64,000 bases of DNA. It comes from Corydoras sp. C115. Lineage: Eukaryota > Chordata > Actinopteri > Siluriformes > Callichthyidae. The notes beneath the pieces are model-generated. The model was given only the letters and a program-made list of their open reading frames with translations. It made no database searches and was not told where the DNA came from. This document shows, one piece after another, positions 21,496 through 32,648 of the stretch. The stretch covers positions 2,622,001 through 2,686,000 of the forward strand of contig JAFMOC010000023.1 in the NCBI GenBank assembly GCA_019802505.1. The letters are read 5' to 3'. The position numbers and the translations under genes are program-made. The first letter of the stretch is position 1. Each line of letters opens with the position of its first letter.

Positions 21496-22869
21496 TGGAA
21501 ACTCAGGCAGACACGGTAAACACTATGCCAGTTGTCAAATGTATGCTCTGGAAACCTGTCAAGAAACCGGTTTTAGAAACCCCATAATCCAAAATAGAAT
21601 AACTGGTTATAAACAATACCAAGTCTCTAGCTCAAAGTAATATCAGTTTAAGAAATTATATGGACGATTCCACATGGTGTGACTCGTTATGACACAAGTT
21701 ATATTGTTAGCATTTTTCATACCTTCAATTATCATTCTTAAATTGTTTTTATTAATATCGTTACCCACCATGTTGCTGGACTGTATTCAGTATATAGATG
21801 CAGACTGTAACAAAAACTTACTGATCCACCAGTAACAAATGTACACAATAATTATTAATAATACTACTAATAATAAGAAGAACAAATTTTATTACATTTA
21901 TAATGTACTTTACATTTTATGGAAACCTCAAAGTGCTCCATCATGATTAAAATAAATTAAAACTTAATTTTAAATTAAAAATAGAATAAAACCCGGAACA
22001 CAGAGAAAAAATTAATAACAGTAACACAGGAAAAGTACAAATGCACAAAAACCTTATTACTACAGGCTTATTAATTGCATGATCACATTAGTCTATGTAA
22101 TAATGTAATGTCTTTCTATTTGATTTTGGTAAGTGTATTACAAAATTAAACCTATGGATAATATTAATCTAATTAGCAATGCATTTTGTCTGACAGCTCA
22201 AGATGGATTTGAGAGTCTGGAATGTGTAAGTGCTTCTCTGTCTGATGTCTTCCTGTTCAACTGATAGGCCAAATTGGGAGAACAAAAATACAGCTTGGAA
22301 AATTCCGGCAGTCTTACCTCAGAATGATTTGCAAAGTTTTAATTTATCTAATGTTGTTCCTTTCTTGCCAGTTTTCAGCAGGCATCCTGCTGAAAATGCT
22401 GAACATCAATAAGTGAACCTCTGTCTTGCTGTACAACACGAACACCCCATGAAGGCAGTGATCTCATCCTACTGATGACTCATATTAAGAGCCCTTATAC
22501 ACTGTAATGAGGATCTTTCAAGACATTTGAATAAGGCATTCATTCTACAACCCATTTTATTTCTTAAACCAACCCTAATTAAACAAATCTTTACCAAACC
22601 TGAACGTCATGCATGTCTTCAAAGTATTTAAAAAAAGAAATGATTGTAGTTCACCTATAAGAAATTGTTCAAAATATGTCAATATGCCATTGAATGAAAA
22701 AACATTTTTGGATTTGCAAAAAAAACATAGACAAATACATTTTAAGGTGATATTAGTAAAGAAGTAATATAAAACAAAATGTAGGACATTTTCCACACAT
22801 TTTATATTATTTGCCAATCTATTATGACAGTAATTTACTTTTTTTATTAAGGTGGATAAATTAATCTAT
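21496..22869. other. AT-rich intergenic DNA, nothing recognised
   Basis: No coding or repeat family seen. Confidence 0.5.
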
Positions 22870-23885
22870 TTTGCTAACACATGGTGTCCAGGGAGCAATT
22901 GGGATTAGGTGCCTTGTCCATGGGCACTTCAGCCATAGCACTTGCTGGGATCGGGAATCAAACTGGGGACCTTCTGCAGCTGGTACACCAACCACAGGCT
23001 CCTCTACAGCTAATTGGTATAGCCAATGAGAACACACATATTACATTTAGTCATTTTGTACAAGCTTTTATTTAAATCGACTTACAAGAATTGCAACTTT
23101 GTTGAGATTGGAGCTCAATGAGGGTGAAGCAATGATTCCCTGGAGCAATTAGGGTGAAGGGCGAGCACACATTTCTGGGGCGGTGGGCTGCCCTTTACCT
23201 GGTGACCGGGGAGCAATTGGTATTAGTTGCCTTGTCCAAGGGCACATCAGCCATAGCACTTGCTGGAAGTGGGAATCAAACCAGGAACATTCAGTTTACA
23301 AGGCTGATACCGCAACCACAAGCCTTCGACAGCCCCTGCATAGCCAATTGGTATAGCCAATAACCACACATTACATTTAGATAACGTTTGGTCATTTAGC
23401 AGACACTCAAATCGACTTACAAGTATCCCAACTTGGTTGAGATTGGAGCACAGGGTTGATGCAGCTTCCCTGGAGCAATGAGGGTGAAGGGTGGGCAGCC
23501 CTTTACCTGGTAACTGGGGAGCAAGTGGGATTAGGTGTCTTGTCCAGGGACACTTGTTGGGATCAGGGATCAGACGGGGGAATCAAACCGGGGGACCTTT
23601 AGTTTGCAAGGCCGGTACCTGAACCACAAGCCTTGGGCAGCATCTTTACAGCTAATTGGTATAGTTATTTCGTCATTTAGCAAGCGCTTTTATTTAAATC
23701 GATTTACAAGTATCCTAACTTGGTTGGGGTCAGAACACAGGGTTGATGCAGTATCCCTAGAGCATTGAGGGTTTGGGGCCTTGCTCATGCACCCACATTG
23801 GTAACTTTCGTGGACCTCGAATTTGAACAAATAACCTTCAGATCGATAGCCCAACATCCTAACCACTGAGCTACAATACCCCCTA
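22870..23885 (+). repeat. Local tandem array of a TTTAGCAGACAC-type fish repeat
   Basis: About three units of roughly 290-330 bp. GGGAGCAATTGGGATTAGG recurs near 22893, 23212 and 23517; ATCGACTTACAAG recurs near 23078, 23412 and 23698. Ends ACCACTGAGCTACAATACCCC. Confidence 0.8.
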
Positions 23886-24009
23886 CCACACACCACTTAA
23901 AAGTAATAATTAAACTTGACGTCATTTAAAAAAAGATGCAAATAAATCAAACACATAATTTACACACATATCTCAACATAAACTGCTCAGAAAAGATCTG
24001 TAAATCTTT

Positions 24010-24240
24010 ATGGTTGAATTGCTGCAAAGAAGCCACTTTAAAGGAAGAGGAATAGAATGGCTTGGGCCAAAGAACACAAGCCATTGACATTAGACCAGTG
24101 GAAATTTGTCCTTTGGACTGATGATGTTAAATTTAAAATTTTTGCTTCCAAACGCCATGGCTTTGTAAGATGCAGAAAAGATGTGTGAATGGTTTGAGTG
24201 GATGGAAGTTTGGAGGAAAAAACACAATAATTAGATTGGA
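24010..24240 (+). pseudogene. Tc1-like transposase fragment
   Basis: The frame from about 24060 reads AWAKEHKPLTLDQWKFVLWT then DDVKFKIFASKRHGFVRC, the WAKEH...W..VLW.DE.KF..F segment around the second catalytic Asp of Tc1 transposases. Only about 70 residues remain, ended by stops. No inverted repeats seen. Confidence 0.82.
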
Positions 24241-24369
24241 ATGGATCAAAACCAATACAAATAAATTAATCATCCAACACATAATTTACATTGTTACATT
24301 GCTATTTCGTCATGCTGCTTTACTGTGTTTCAAAAAACTATACTTAAAAATATATCCATCGCTTAAGCC

Positions 24370-24674
24370 TAGGGTCATGAGGGTTGCCTATCCAGGGGAG
24401 AACTTTTCATGCGCTGGGCAGATACACCCAGGACGCTGAGCCAATCTGTCGCTGGGCATACACTCACTCACACAAACTCAGTCTATATGGGGCAACTTGG
24501 AGCATTCAATTTCCCTTGATCCATGTTTTTGAACTGTGGGAAAAAAATGGAGAAGCTGGAGGAAACCCATGTGGACACTGGGAGAACAAAGAAACTCCAC
24601 CCAGATTGGGATTTAAACCAGAGTCCATTGCTCTGAGAGGTGAATCTGTGAACCACTAAGCCGCCATGCCACCC
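24370..24674 (-). mobile_element. V-SINE copy, minus strand
   Basis: AGGGTCATGAGGGTTGCC to GTGAACCACTAAGCCGCCATGCC. Confidence 0.85.
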
Positions 24675-24705
24675 ACTTCGAAATATAAATGTTTTCTTCA
24701 TCAGA

Positions 24706-24724
24706 TTCAAGGTGAATGCTCTAA

Positions 24725-24794
<70 letters not shown>

Positions 24795-24945
24795 TGAGTA
24801 AGTGTGCCCAGCAATAGATAGGCATCCTGTCCTTGGTGTCTGCCCAGCGCTCAGAAGGCTCTCCCCTGAGGAGCATGGGGAACCCCCCCATAGTCAACCC
24901 CCCTTTTCCCGGGACCTGTATTAAAAGATTACGCAGAAGATGATT
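24706..24945 (+). mobile_element. V-SINE 3' half with an expanded GT array
   Basis: TTCAAGGTGAATGCTCTAAATT, then (GT)n at 24728-24780 and (GA)n, then GTGCCCAGCAATAGATAGGC and the tail. The GT array grew from the short GTGTGT in the SINE body. Confidence 0.83.
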
Positions 24946-25074
24946 AGTAGCATTAGTAGATACTTTTTTTAAATTATTATTATTACTTTTGTTATTTATC
25001 ATATTGTTGTCTTTCGTCAGTTTCAGGTTTGATGCTGATAAATGTTACTATTTCATTTTAAAATAAGCTCTACC

Positions 25075-25208
25075 TTGCCCAGCGATGGATTGGCGCCCTG
25101 TCCTGGGTCTATCTGCCCAGCACCCGAAACGTTCTCCCTTGGATGGGCATGGGGAACCCCCCGCGACCCTACTAGAGGATGAAGCGGGAGATGATGGATG
25201 GATGGATG
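25075..25208 (+). mobile_element. V-SINE 3' third
   Basis: GCCCAGCGATGGATTGGCGCC to GATGATGGATGGATGG. Confidence 0.85.
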
Positions 25209-26159
25209 AGCTCTACGTATGTGCAGATTACTCTTGCTATAGGCACTTAAGCATCCTCAAGCCACCATATAAATCCTACATTCTGCTCATTTTATTGGTA
25301 ACAGGATTAAAAAAAAATTTTAAAGCAGGTTGATATTCCGCTAATGATCAGTGTGCTGCCTTTAGACATGCCGAGGTGAAAGAGATTGCAGTGGAAACAA
25401 GAACATGACGGCAAAGACAGTGACCAGCCGCTGTCGGTAAATATAAAGTCTGTTTATAAATTCTGTGTCAGTTTTACTATGACTTTAAAGAATTCAGGAA
25501 AGCCTATATGATAATGCCATGGCTTCAGAAGCATTTGATTGGTTTATTGTCAACATGTGAGCTTATCTCATCTTATAAGTGATAAAGTGATTTATTTTGC
25601 CTACTGTGCTTCCACACAGAGTAATCAGTCCTCCACATTTAACTCATCCATGCAGTGAAACACACATATACACACACTGAGTAAAGTGAGTACATGTGCC
25701 CGGAGTAGATATCGAACCGGAGACTTTCATGTCGCATGGCTTGTATTTTTACCATGAAACTACTAGATAACCGGCCCCTTATGCACCTGTGGATGTATTT
25801 TGAGGCACATTGTGTCCTTGTGTGACCTTAATCAAAATAAATTAAGAAGAAAAATGTAGAGTGCCTATATCCAATTTCTAGATGCCTGAAGGTGCCATGT
25901 TCATATTTCATTATATGTCATACTGCTTAGGGAAGAGGCAGGTTCTATGTTTCATGTTTTGGTGTGAAAAGCAAAAGTCCATCTAAAGATTCTTGCTGAA
26001 ATGATGAGAGTGTCATTATCCACAGTTAAACAATTCTGAACAGACAACCACTCAGCCAGATAAAACGTTTATCCAAAAGCAACAAACAAACAAACTGATT
26101 AGTGGAGACAAAGACGTGTCCAATAGACTTATGAAACTAAACTTCGACCGTATTGACCA
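25209..26159. other. Intergenic DNA with one fish repeat fragment
   Basis: 25590-25765 shares GCCTACTGTGCTTCCACACA, CTCCACATTTAACTCATCC and GTGAAACACACATATA with 56580-56700. Confidence 0.55.
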
Positions 26160-26300
26160 TTGTTTAAAAGCCTGAAAACACCATCTTAACTGGAAGCGTA
26201 AAGGTGGTGGCCATCAGCTTGTGGGGATGTTTTGCTGCAGGGGGACTTGGTCACTTTAAAAACAGATGGCTTTAAAATTTTAGCAAACTATTTTAAATAG
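26160..26300 (+). pseudogene. Second Tc1-like transposase scrap
   Basis: AACACCATCTTAACTGGAAG, then GGTGGCCATCAGCTTGTGGGGATGTTTTGCTGCAGG, matching the ...MLWGCFAAGG segment between the second and third catalytic residues of Tc1 transposases. Broken and short. Confidence 0.65.
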
Positions 26301-26795
26301 ATTGTGAAAGTATACGCAAAACATTTGTCAGCCAATTCTACCAAATACTAAGGAAATGTAGTGTGTAAATTTGTGATGTTGCTAGAGGTACTAAAATTCT
26401 CTAAATAAATCTTTAGCTTGTGTATTTAGCAATGAGACATATTTTTCTTTTTTTAGACAATTAAAAACAGTAATGTGTCTTTGTATATAGTGTATATAAA
26501 ATTCTGGTTACAATTGCATTCAGCAAAAGAATAAACATTTGGCATTAAATAATAATATTATAAATAAATGACAGAGTTCCTTTTTTATTTCATTCGCTTC
26601 TTGAAATAGGTTTTGTATTTGACATTTCTATACATTAGTCCTTTTATGATCATTAACATCTCATCGGTGGGTAAGAATGATTATTTATTAAGCGTTATTT
26701 GGTTCAATTGTGGGTTTTAGTTATACAACCTTCTGATTCTAAGTGATAAAAAACGTAATATTTAATCAATCAATCGAAATTGCTTTCTTAACATT

Positions 26796-27142
26796 CATTC
26801 ATTCATTATCTTCCGCTTTATCCTATATTAGGGTCGCAGGGGGGTTCCCCATGCCCATCCAGGGGAGAACGTTTCGGGCGCTGGGCAGATACACCTAGGA
26901 CAGGTCGCCAAACTATCGCTGGGCACACACTCACACACACAGACACACTCTATATGGGGCAATTTTGGAGAACTTAATTGACTTGATCCATGTTTTGGAC
27001 TGTGGGAGGAAACCGGAAAACCCGGAGGAAACCCACGCAGACACGGGGAGAACATGGAAACTCCACCCAGATGGGGATTCGAACCGGGAATCCCTAGTGC
27101 TGAGAGGCCAACGTGCTAACCACTAAGCCACCGTGCCGCACG
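26796..27142 (-). mobile_element. Full-length V-SINE with 14-bp target-site duplication
   Basis: GCTTTCTTAACATT at 26782-26795 and 27143-27156. Head (inverted) CACTAAGCCACCGTGCCGC. Little divergence from the family consensus. Confidence 0.93.
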
Positions 27143-27156
27143 GCTTTCTTAACATT

Positions 27157-27658
27157 TCTAATAAATTTACCAAACTGTTTAGTCATTTGTTAATTCACAT
27201 TGACTCAATACTAACATTAACACTTTTTGCCTTCATAACTTACATTATATAAATCCTTGTAATTTTACTATGCACTTTGTCCTTTTATATGGGATGCAAT
27301 CAAATAAAAAAAAAAGTTTTTTCTTTTTTTTTTACTCTTTTAAACTATTGGATTGTATAATAATTACAATAATCATAGTAATACTGTTTCATTGATTTTA
27401 GTATGTTAAATTTTATACATGTGTGCACTCACCAAGACAAATTCATACTTATACAAATAACCAAAATTAAATGATTCTGAATCAAGCTGACAGAAAAGGC
27501 AGAAATTGTTATTCATTCTTCTGTTTTAAATATTTAAAGCAAAACTGCATTTTTATAAGAGAAGGGGTATTTTATTTGTTATGAAATTTAAATAAGAATT
27601 ATTATAATATTTTATTATTATTATTATTATAATATTTCATTATTACTATAATATTTTA

Positions 27659-27741
<83 letters not shown>

Positions 27742-28049
27742 TACTTACCTACTGGTGCTATAAGAAATACATTTTAAAAATAAGATATTTGGCAAATGCC
27801 TTTATTTTACACAGTATTTTACATGTTATTTGTTTTATAATGTGGCTCAGGAACGACAAGCCTATTTATTTCACCCTCCAATAACCCTTTGTTATGCTTC
27901 ATTTATTCAGAACGTTTAAAGTTGTAAAAACTAAAGCATGCTTTGTGGTATTCCTGTTATGCATCCTTTATTTGTTAAAGTTAAGTCCCTACTAAATAAT
28001 CTGAGATTCCTACTGAATCATCATACTCCTTGCTCCATGGCTGTAATTA
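27157..28049. other. AT-rich DNA upstream of the promoter region
   Basis: Contains the (TA)n array at 27661-27740 and poly-T/A runs. No gene seen. Confidence 0.55.
27661..27740. repeat. (AT)n microsatellite
   Basis: About 40 TA units. Confidence 0.97.
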
Positions 28050-28135
28050 TTGAAGCAAGGTGCAGCGGTGGAACGCATGGGAACGCTGAAGTCGCTGACC
28101 ACTTTAAACGTAGTCTTATGACTTCATTATTAGCC

Positions 28136-28142
28136 TATAAAA
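28136..28142 (+). promoter_or_regulatory. Candidate TATA box (distal)
   Basis: TATAAAA in the context CCTATAAAATGC, about 915 bp before the pappa ATG. It is followed by a CpG-rich stretch (28190-28320, with GCGGCCGC at 28200). A start about 30 bp downstream is an inference. Confidence 0.3.
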
Positions 28143-28788
28143 TGCAACGGTTTCGCATGAGCTCAGAATGCTCGGGATTGCGTCTGTGGTAGGCGGGCTC
28201 GCGGCCGCTAGGCGGCGTCTTAGGCGCTTCTGAGTGCAGCCGCAGAAACGCACTGAAAGCAGCGGAGTAGTGAGAGGCCACCCGGGACTCCCGCTCGGAA
28301 CTAACCAGCGTTAACTTACAGACTTTGCAGTATTTCGTCTCCACTGACGAGTCAGCTGCTGTAAATCATCCAAAGCCCTAAATAAAAACTCTGACATAGA
28401 TCGCCCGGCTAATTAGTATTTATGGATCTTGTTATAACTTGGGAATCTTCACTTTACGCATAGCCTGCCCAAAAATCTGACGCCTGACTCGTTGCTTTTC
28501 GATCCCCCGCGTTTTTTTTTTTTTTTTTTTTTTTTTTTGTATTTTTTTTTTTGTGAATGACGCTGAAAAATGCGCACTGGTCTATCTGGAAAGCAAGAAG
28601 TCCGAAAAGGGAAATGTTTTGACCCCCTTTTGTATTGATTGATTATTAGTCATGCCCGCACTTTAATGGGCTCCATTCAATTGAGAAGGTGGAGCACTTG
28701 GATGAATTAACATATTCCTCCCCCCTATCCCAATCTGCGCCGAAGTGTCTTTGAAAGGGGCAAGGAAAGGGGGGTCGTGGCTTAACAT

Positions 28789-28795
28789 TATAAAG
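28789..28795 (+). promoter_or_regulatory. Candidate TATA box (proximal)
   Basis: TATAAAG within ACATTATAAAGGAAA, about 265 bp before the ATG. It would give a 5' UTR of roughly 230 nt. No transcript evidence; an alternative to the distal TATA. Confidence 0.3.
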
Positions 28796-29025
28796 GAAAA
28801 TATAAGACAGCATCGCTTTCTCGCTGTTTGGAATTCGCCGTCTTGACAAGCTTTTGAGAGGGAAAAAAAACAAAATAGTACCAAGCGCCGGAGAAAGAAG
28901 AGGAGCAAGACGTGCTGGTTTAAGAGAACAATATATATCCACATATATATATATATATATATTTTTTTTCTTTTCTTTTATTATCTCCGATTATTCTGTT
29001 CAAGAAGAATATCCATAGTTTATAC

Positions 29026-29049
29026 ATGCTACGTTTTGATTTGCTCTAG
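29026..29049 (+). promoter_or_regulatory. Upstream ORF of seven codons just before the pappa start
   Basis: ATG at 29026-29028 is followed by six codons and TAG at 29047-29049, so the uORF stops five bases before the main ATG at 29055. Such a short uORF could lower translation or favour re-initiation. Its presence in mRNA depends on the transcription start, which is not known. Confidence 0.45.
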
Positions 29050-29054
29050 TGGAG

Positions 29055-29427
29055 ATGAAACTTTCAGCTTCTCGCACTTGGTTGCCGTGCCTCTTGGTGG
29101 TCAGCCTGTGTCTGGGCTGTGAGTGCGACGCACTGAGACGGACGAGCAGGTCTAAGAGAGACTTGCTGCGGGTGAGGGAGGCCGGCGCGGTTTCTCCGGG
29201 AGCGTGCGGCACTCGGCTGCCGCGGGGCAAGCGCTCAGTGTCCGACGCGGAGCGCCGTTTCGGCCAGCCTCCGGAGAACGCGGTGCTCCGCCGCAGGTCC
29301 GTTTATTTTAGCGGCAGAGGAGATCAGTTGCGCCTCAAACCGAGCGTGGAGGTCCCGCGGGGCAATTTCACTCTAGAGATGTGGATTAAACCCGAGGGCG
29401 GGCAGCGCTCCCCAAACGTGATCGCAG
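29055..29427 (+). CDS. pappa: pappa coding exon 1: signal peptide, propeptide, start of laminin-G-like domain
   Basis: Codons 1-124 plus one base. The ATG at 29055 is preceded by an in-frame TGA at 29037-29039, so no N-terminal extension is possible in this exon; position -3 is G. Residues 1-26 are a signal peptide (hydrophobic LPCLLVVSLCLGC core). Residues 27-81 are basic with furin-like sites RSKR (32-35), RGKR (57-60) and RRR (79-81); human PAPP-A is processed shortly before its YFSGRG motif, and the same motif is at 84-89 here. The exon ends in a GGQRSP motif shared with human. The donor is G|GTTTGC, a weak version of the consensus, but phase 1 fits exon 2, which completes GLYDKC. Confidence 0.93.
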
Positions 29428-30599
29428 GTTTGCTCCGATTTCCTCCTATATGGCGAATTCTCCCGATACTAACTGCTTTGTACCGACCTTATAGGCTATT
29501 CTTATGAATAACCATGGGGGGTGTGGGGGGTAACATGCAGCAACTGTTCATCCAGTTAACACCTTTACCTTGTCATTAAAAGATTTATTCCCGGAAAAAT
29601 CCCTATGGTCATTTAACGGGGGATGCTCTATGTGTGGGGAGTGCAGTTTTAGTTTGCGTGCGTTGTTTTTGTCACGCACTCAGCACATGCTGCGACAGGT
29701 AAGCACTAATCTACCAAAAACCTGCTCATCCTTTTATTTATAGGGTTCGTGCCCCAGCTTCTTTCTCTCATCAAAGTTTTGTGGCACCACGTCCGCGAGT
29801 GCGGCAAGCCCCCCAAATCAGGCAAAACAACAAAACCCAAAACTAGGCTACACGACGTCTTTGCTTAACTTCCTCCCCAACTTCCATACCTTTACTGAAA
29901 TCCGACTGATTTTGTCGAGACTTATCCTAAGTGATAAACATGTCTGTCTACGGAATGTCATTTAATTCCCGTAGTTAGAATAACGGGAGCGTGTGAGAGC
30001 CTATTTCCGATTGATTATTTGCCCCCATAGGCTACATCACCTTTCAAATGCAGATTTTCAGTATTGTTCCAATTCGGATGTTACTCCCACACGTTCGCCT
30101 ATGTTATCGATGCGTGGAGGAAACGTCAGTTGTCACATTTCTTTAAAAATCTTTGCCCTTATGCTTTGCCTTTTTAAAAAAAAAAAAAATCTATAAGGAA
30201 TACGTCATTGCTTTGATGCGTAACACAGCCCCGCCCCCTAATTAAATGAGCTGTAGGCTGGACTCCAGTTCTGATAAAACAAGCTGCATGTACATCTTCA
30301 GCGCCAAATTTCTGTCTGAAAAAAGGTTTTATTCGAAACACTGAACTGATACAGTACTACAGGTATTAAGGAAATCTGCCTATTTTATGGAGATGGAGCC
30401 TTTTATTTCATTGGACAACAGCAAGCACAAGAGTGATGGTGTAATAAAACAGATGATTTATAGTGGGTTATGAAATTGAACTCGTCACTCATGCAAATTA
30501 TTCATTCATCATAAACTTGTACAAAACGTTTTTATATTTATATTCCCCTTTTGTAATGACGTATGACGTATGATGTATATGATCCATATAATCCTAATC

Positions 30600-30685
<86 letters not shown>

Positions 30686-32604
30686 TACACATACACAACT
30701 TGGTTTACTGTAGCTTTTAATTCCACAGCACATATTCTTGACTCTGCTGTTGTTGCAAAGTAAGCTTGTAATTCACAGCTTGACAGAAGCATATTGTTAG
30801 CAAATTATAGCCTTTTTATGAAGGCATGACTTTAAAGTGGCATTCTTGAAGGCTTAAGCTGTAAAATTAGGGCCTTGTCTGTCCATTTGTCAAGTGGTTT
30901 TGTTTCTGCTTTCGTTTTAAAAAGTAACTGACAAAAGCCATCACAGCACTAAATACAGCGCAGAGAGAAGCAGCCTTAAATGACTAACTCTCTAAATTAA
31001 CTTTCTCTTTTTGCTCATTCTTTTTTTTTTTTTTGTAATATTAAGCCCTTACCTGATCTCATTATGTTTTATCATGCTTTTAATTGTTCAATATTCCACT
31101 TTGAATGAATAAAAATCACTGTAAATCATTCCTTCAAAACATAGTTATTGGCAATGCATTTCTTGTGCAATCAAGTGATGCTGAAATTATTAAGTACTTA
31201 TTATAAAAATGCTGTGGGGATATGTTCCTTGTGCTCCTTTAAGACTCATAACTCATGACATCATTATTTTTGATAACCTATCCCAACATGTAAATGAGTA
31301 CAGACATATACTGTGTAATAATTGCCAATATATTTAACTTAATGAAACTGTGCAGATATGTATAAATTAGTCATTATCATAAGCACTTAATGATTTCAAA
31401 ATGATTTAATAGTACAAGAAATGCATAACCAATAACTACATTTACAAAAAATCATTTAAAGTGAATTGTATTAATTTTTTGTAATATTAAGCCCTTACCT
31501 GACCTCATATAATTTTATTATATTTTAATTGTTCCATATTCCACTATGAATGAATAAAATTTACTGTAAACCATTTCTTATTAACATTGTTATTGGTAAT
31601 GCATTTTTTGTACAATCAAATAAGTATCAAAAGCTTAAAAATGTTGTGGGGATATATATAAACTAGTTATTGAGTTAAATAAAATCCAATTATTGCACAG
31701 TGTATGCCTGTATTCATTCACATTTTGGGATATGTTATTAAAAATAATGATGTCATGAGTTATGAGTCTTAAAGGAACAGGCGGTAAAGTTATCCAACGT
31801 TGAGGTCACATTCTTTTGCAGTTTTGTTTTTAAGTGTCTCTCATTTGGCAACACTAATTCAGTTGTGCTCTGTCCATGGTGCTGAGATGCAATACACTCA
31901 AGTAAACACATTTGTTGGGTCAAATGTTGTTAAGTCATCATGGTCATATTTATCTCAATTATCAGATTATATATTTTAGAAGACTATACTGCACATTTTT
32001 GCAATGAAAACAAATAGAAGTTTTATTTCTATTTTTCTAAACTCCTATCAGCTTTCATGTCCCACTTTCTTTTAACATTCAAATATCATAGCTGGCATAA
32101 TTTGACGTCCTCATTTTTTGGCAAGTAAAAGTTTAATTGCAGGGCTTCACAGGATTTCCTCACTTTTATAGCCCAGTTTATTTTTATAGTCACTGGCAAT
32201 TCCTGGGCAGCTAGCAGAAGAGTGTGAGGGAGCTGCTGATACTCAAGCGCCCATGGGATTCTCTTATAATGTGATCATTTTGTGATGCTCGAGCTAAGTG
32301 TGTGTGTGTTTGTGTGTGTGTGTATGTGTGTGTGTTTGTGTGTGGATGGGGGATTCCTTGTTTTCAACTTAAAGTACTAAAACTGTTTCAAGCTGTTCTG
32401 GAAACAACAGAAAAAAATACTTTGCTCTCTATAGATACTCCTAAATATGTTTTAATGTTAAAAATATTGTAAATGTTGAAATTTTACAGTGCATTTAGGC
32501 AAGAACTGTTTATGGAAGAATTAGTGGGGAATGCTAAATGCACCATGTGTCTGCATACTGGTGCATGCACATACTCACGTATACACACGCACACACAGAC
32601 ACAC

Positions 32605-32648
<44 letters not shown>

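Larger units (their letters stand above)
28050..29054 (+). promoter_or_regulatory. pappa: Presumed pappa promoter and 5' UTR region
   Basis: Unlike the AT-rich DNA before it, this stretch has clustered CpGs at 28040-28330 and continues into the GC-rich exon 1. It contains a T-run (28509-28538), a short (AT)n at 28942-28962, two TATA candidates and the uORF. It lacks recognisable SINE copies, which are common on both sides, in line with a constrained promoter. Confidence 0.5.

Noticed and set aside
22870..23885. Evenly spaced repeats considered as a CRISPR-like or regulatory array
   Set aside because: Units are about 300 bp, diverged and match a dispersed fish repeat; CRISPR arrays are prokaryotic and look different.
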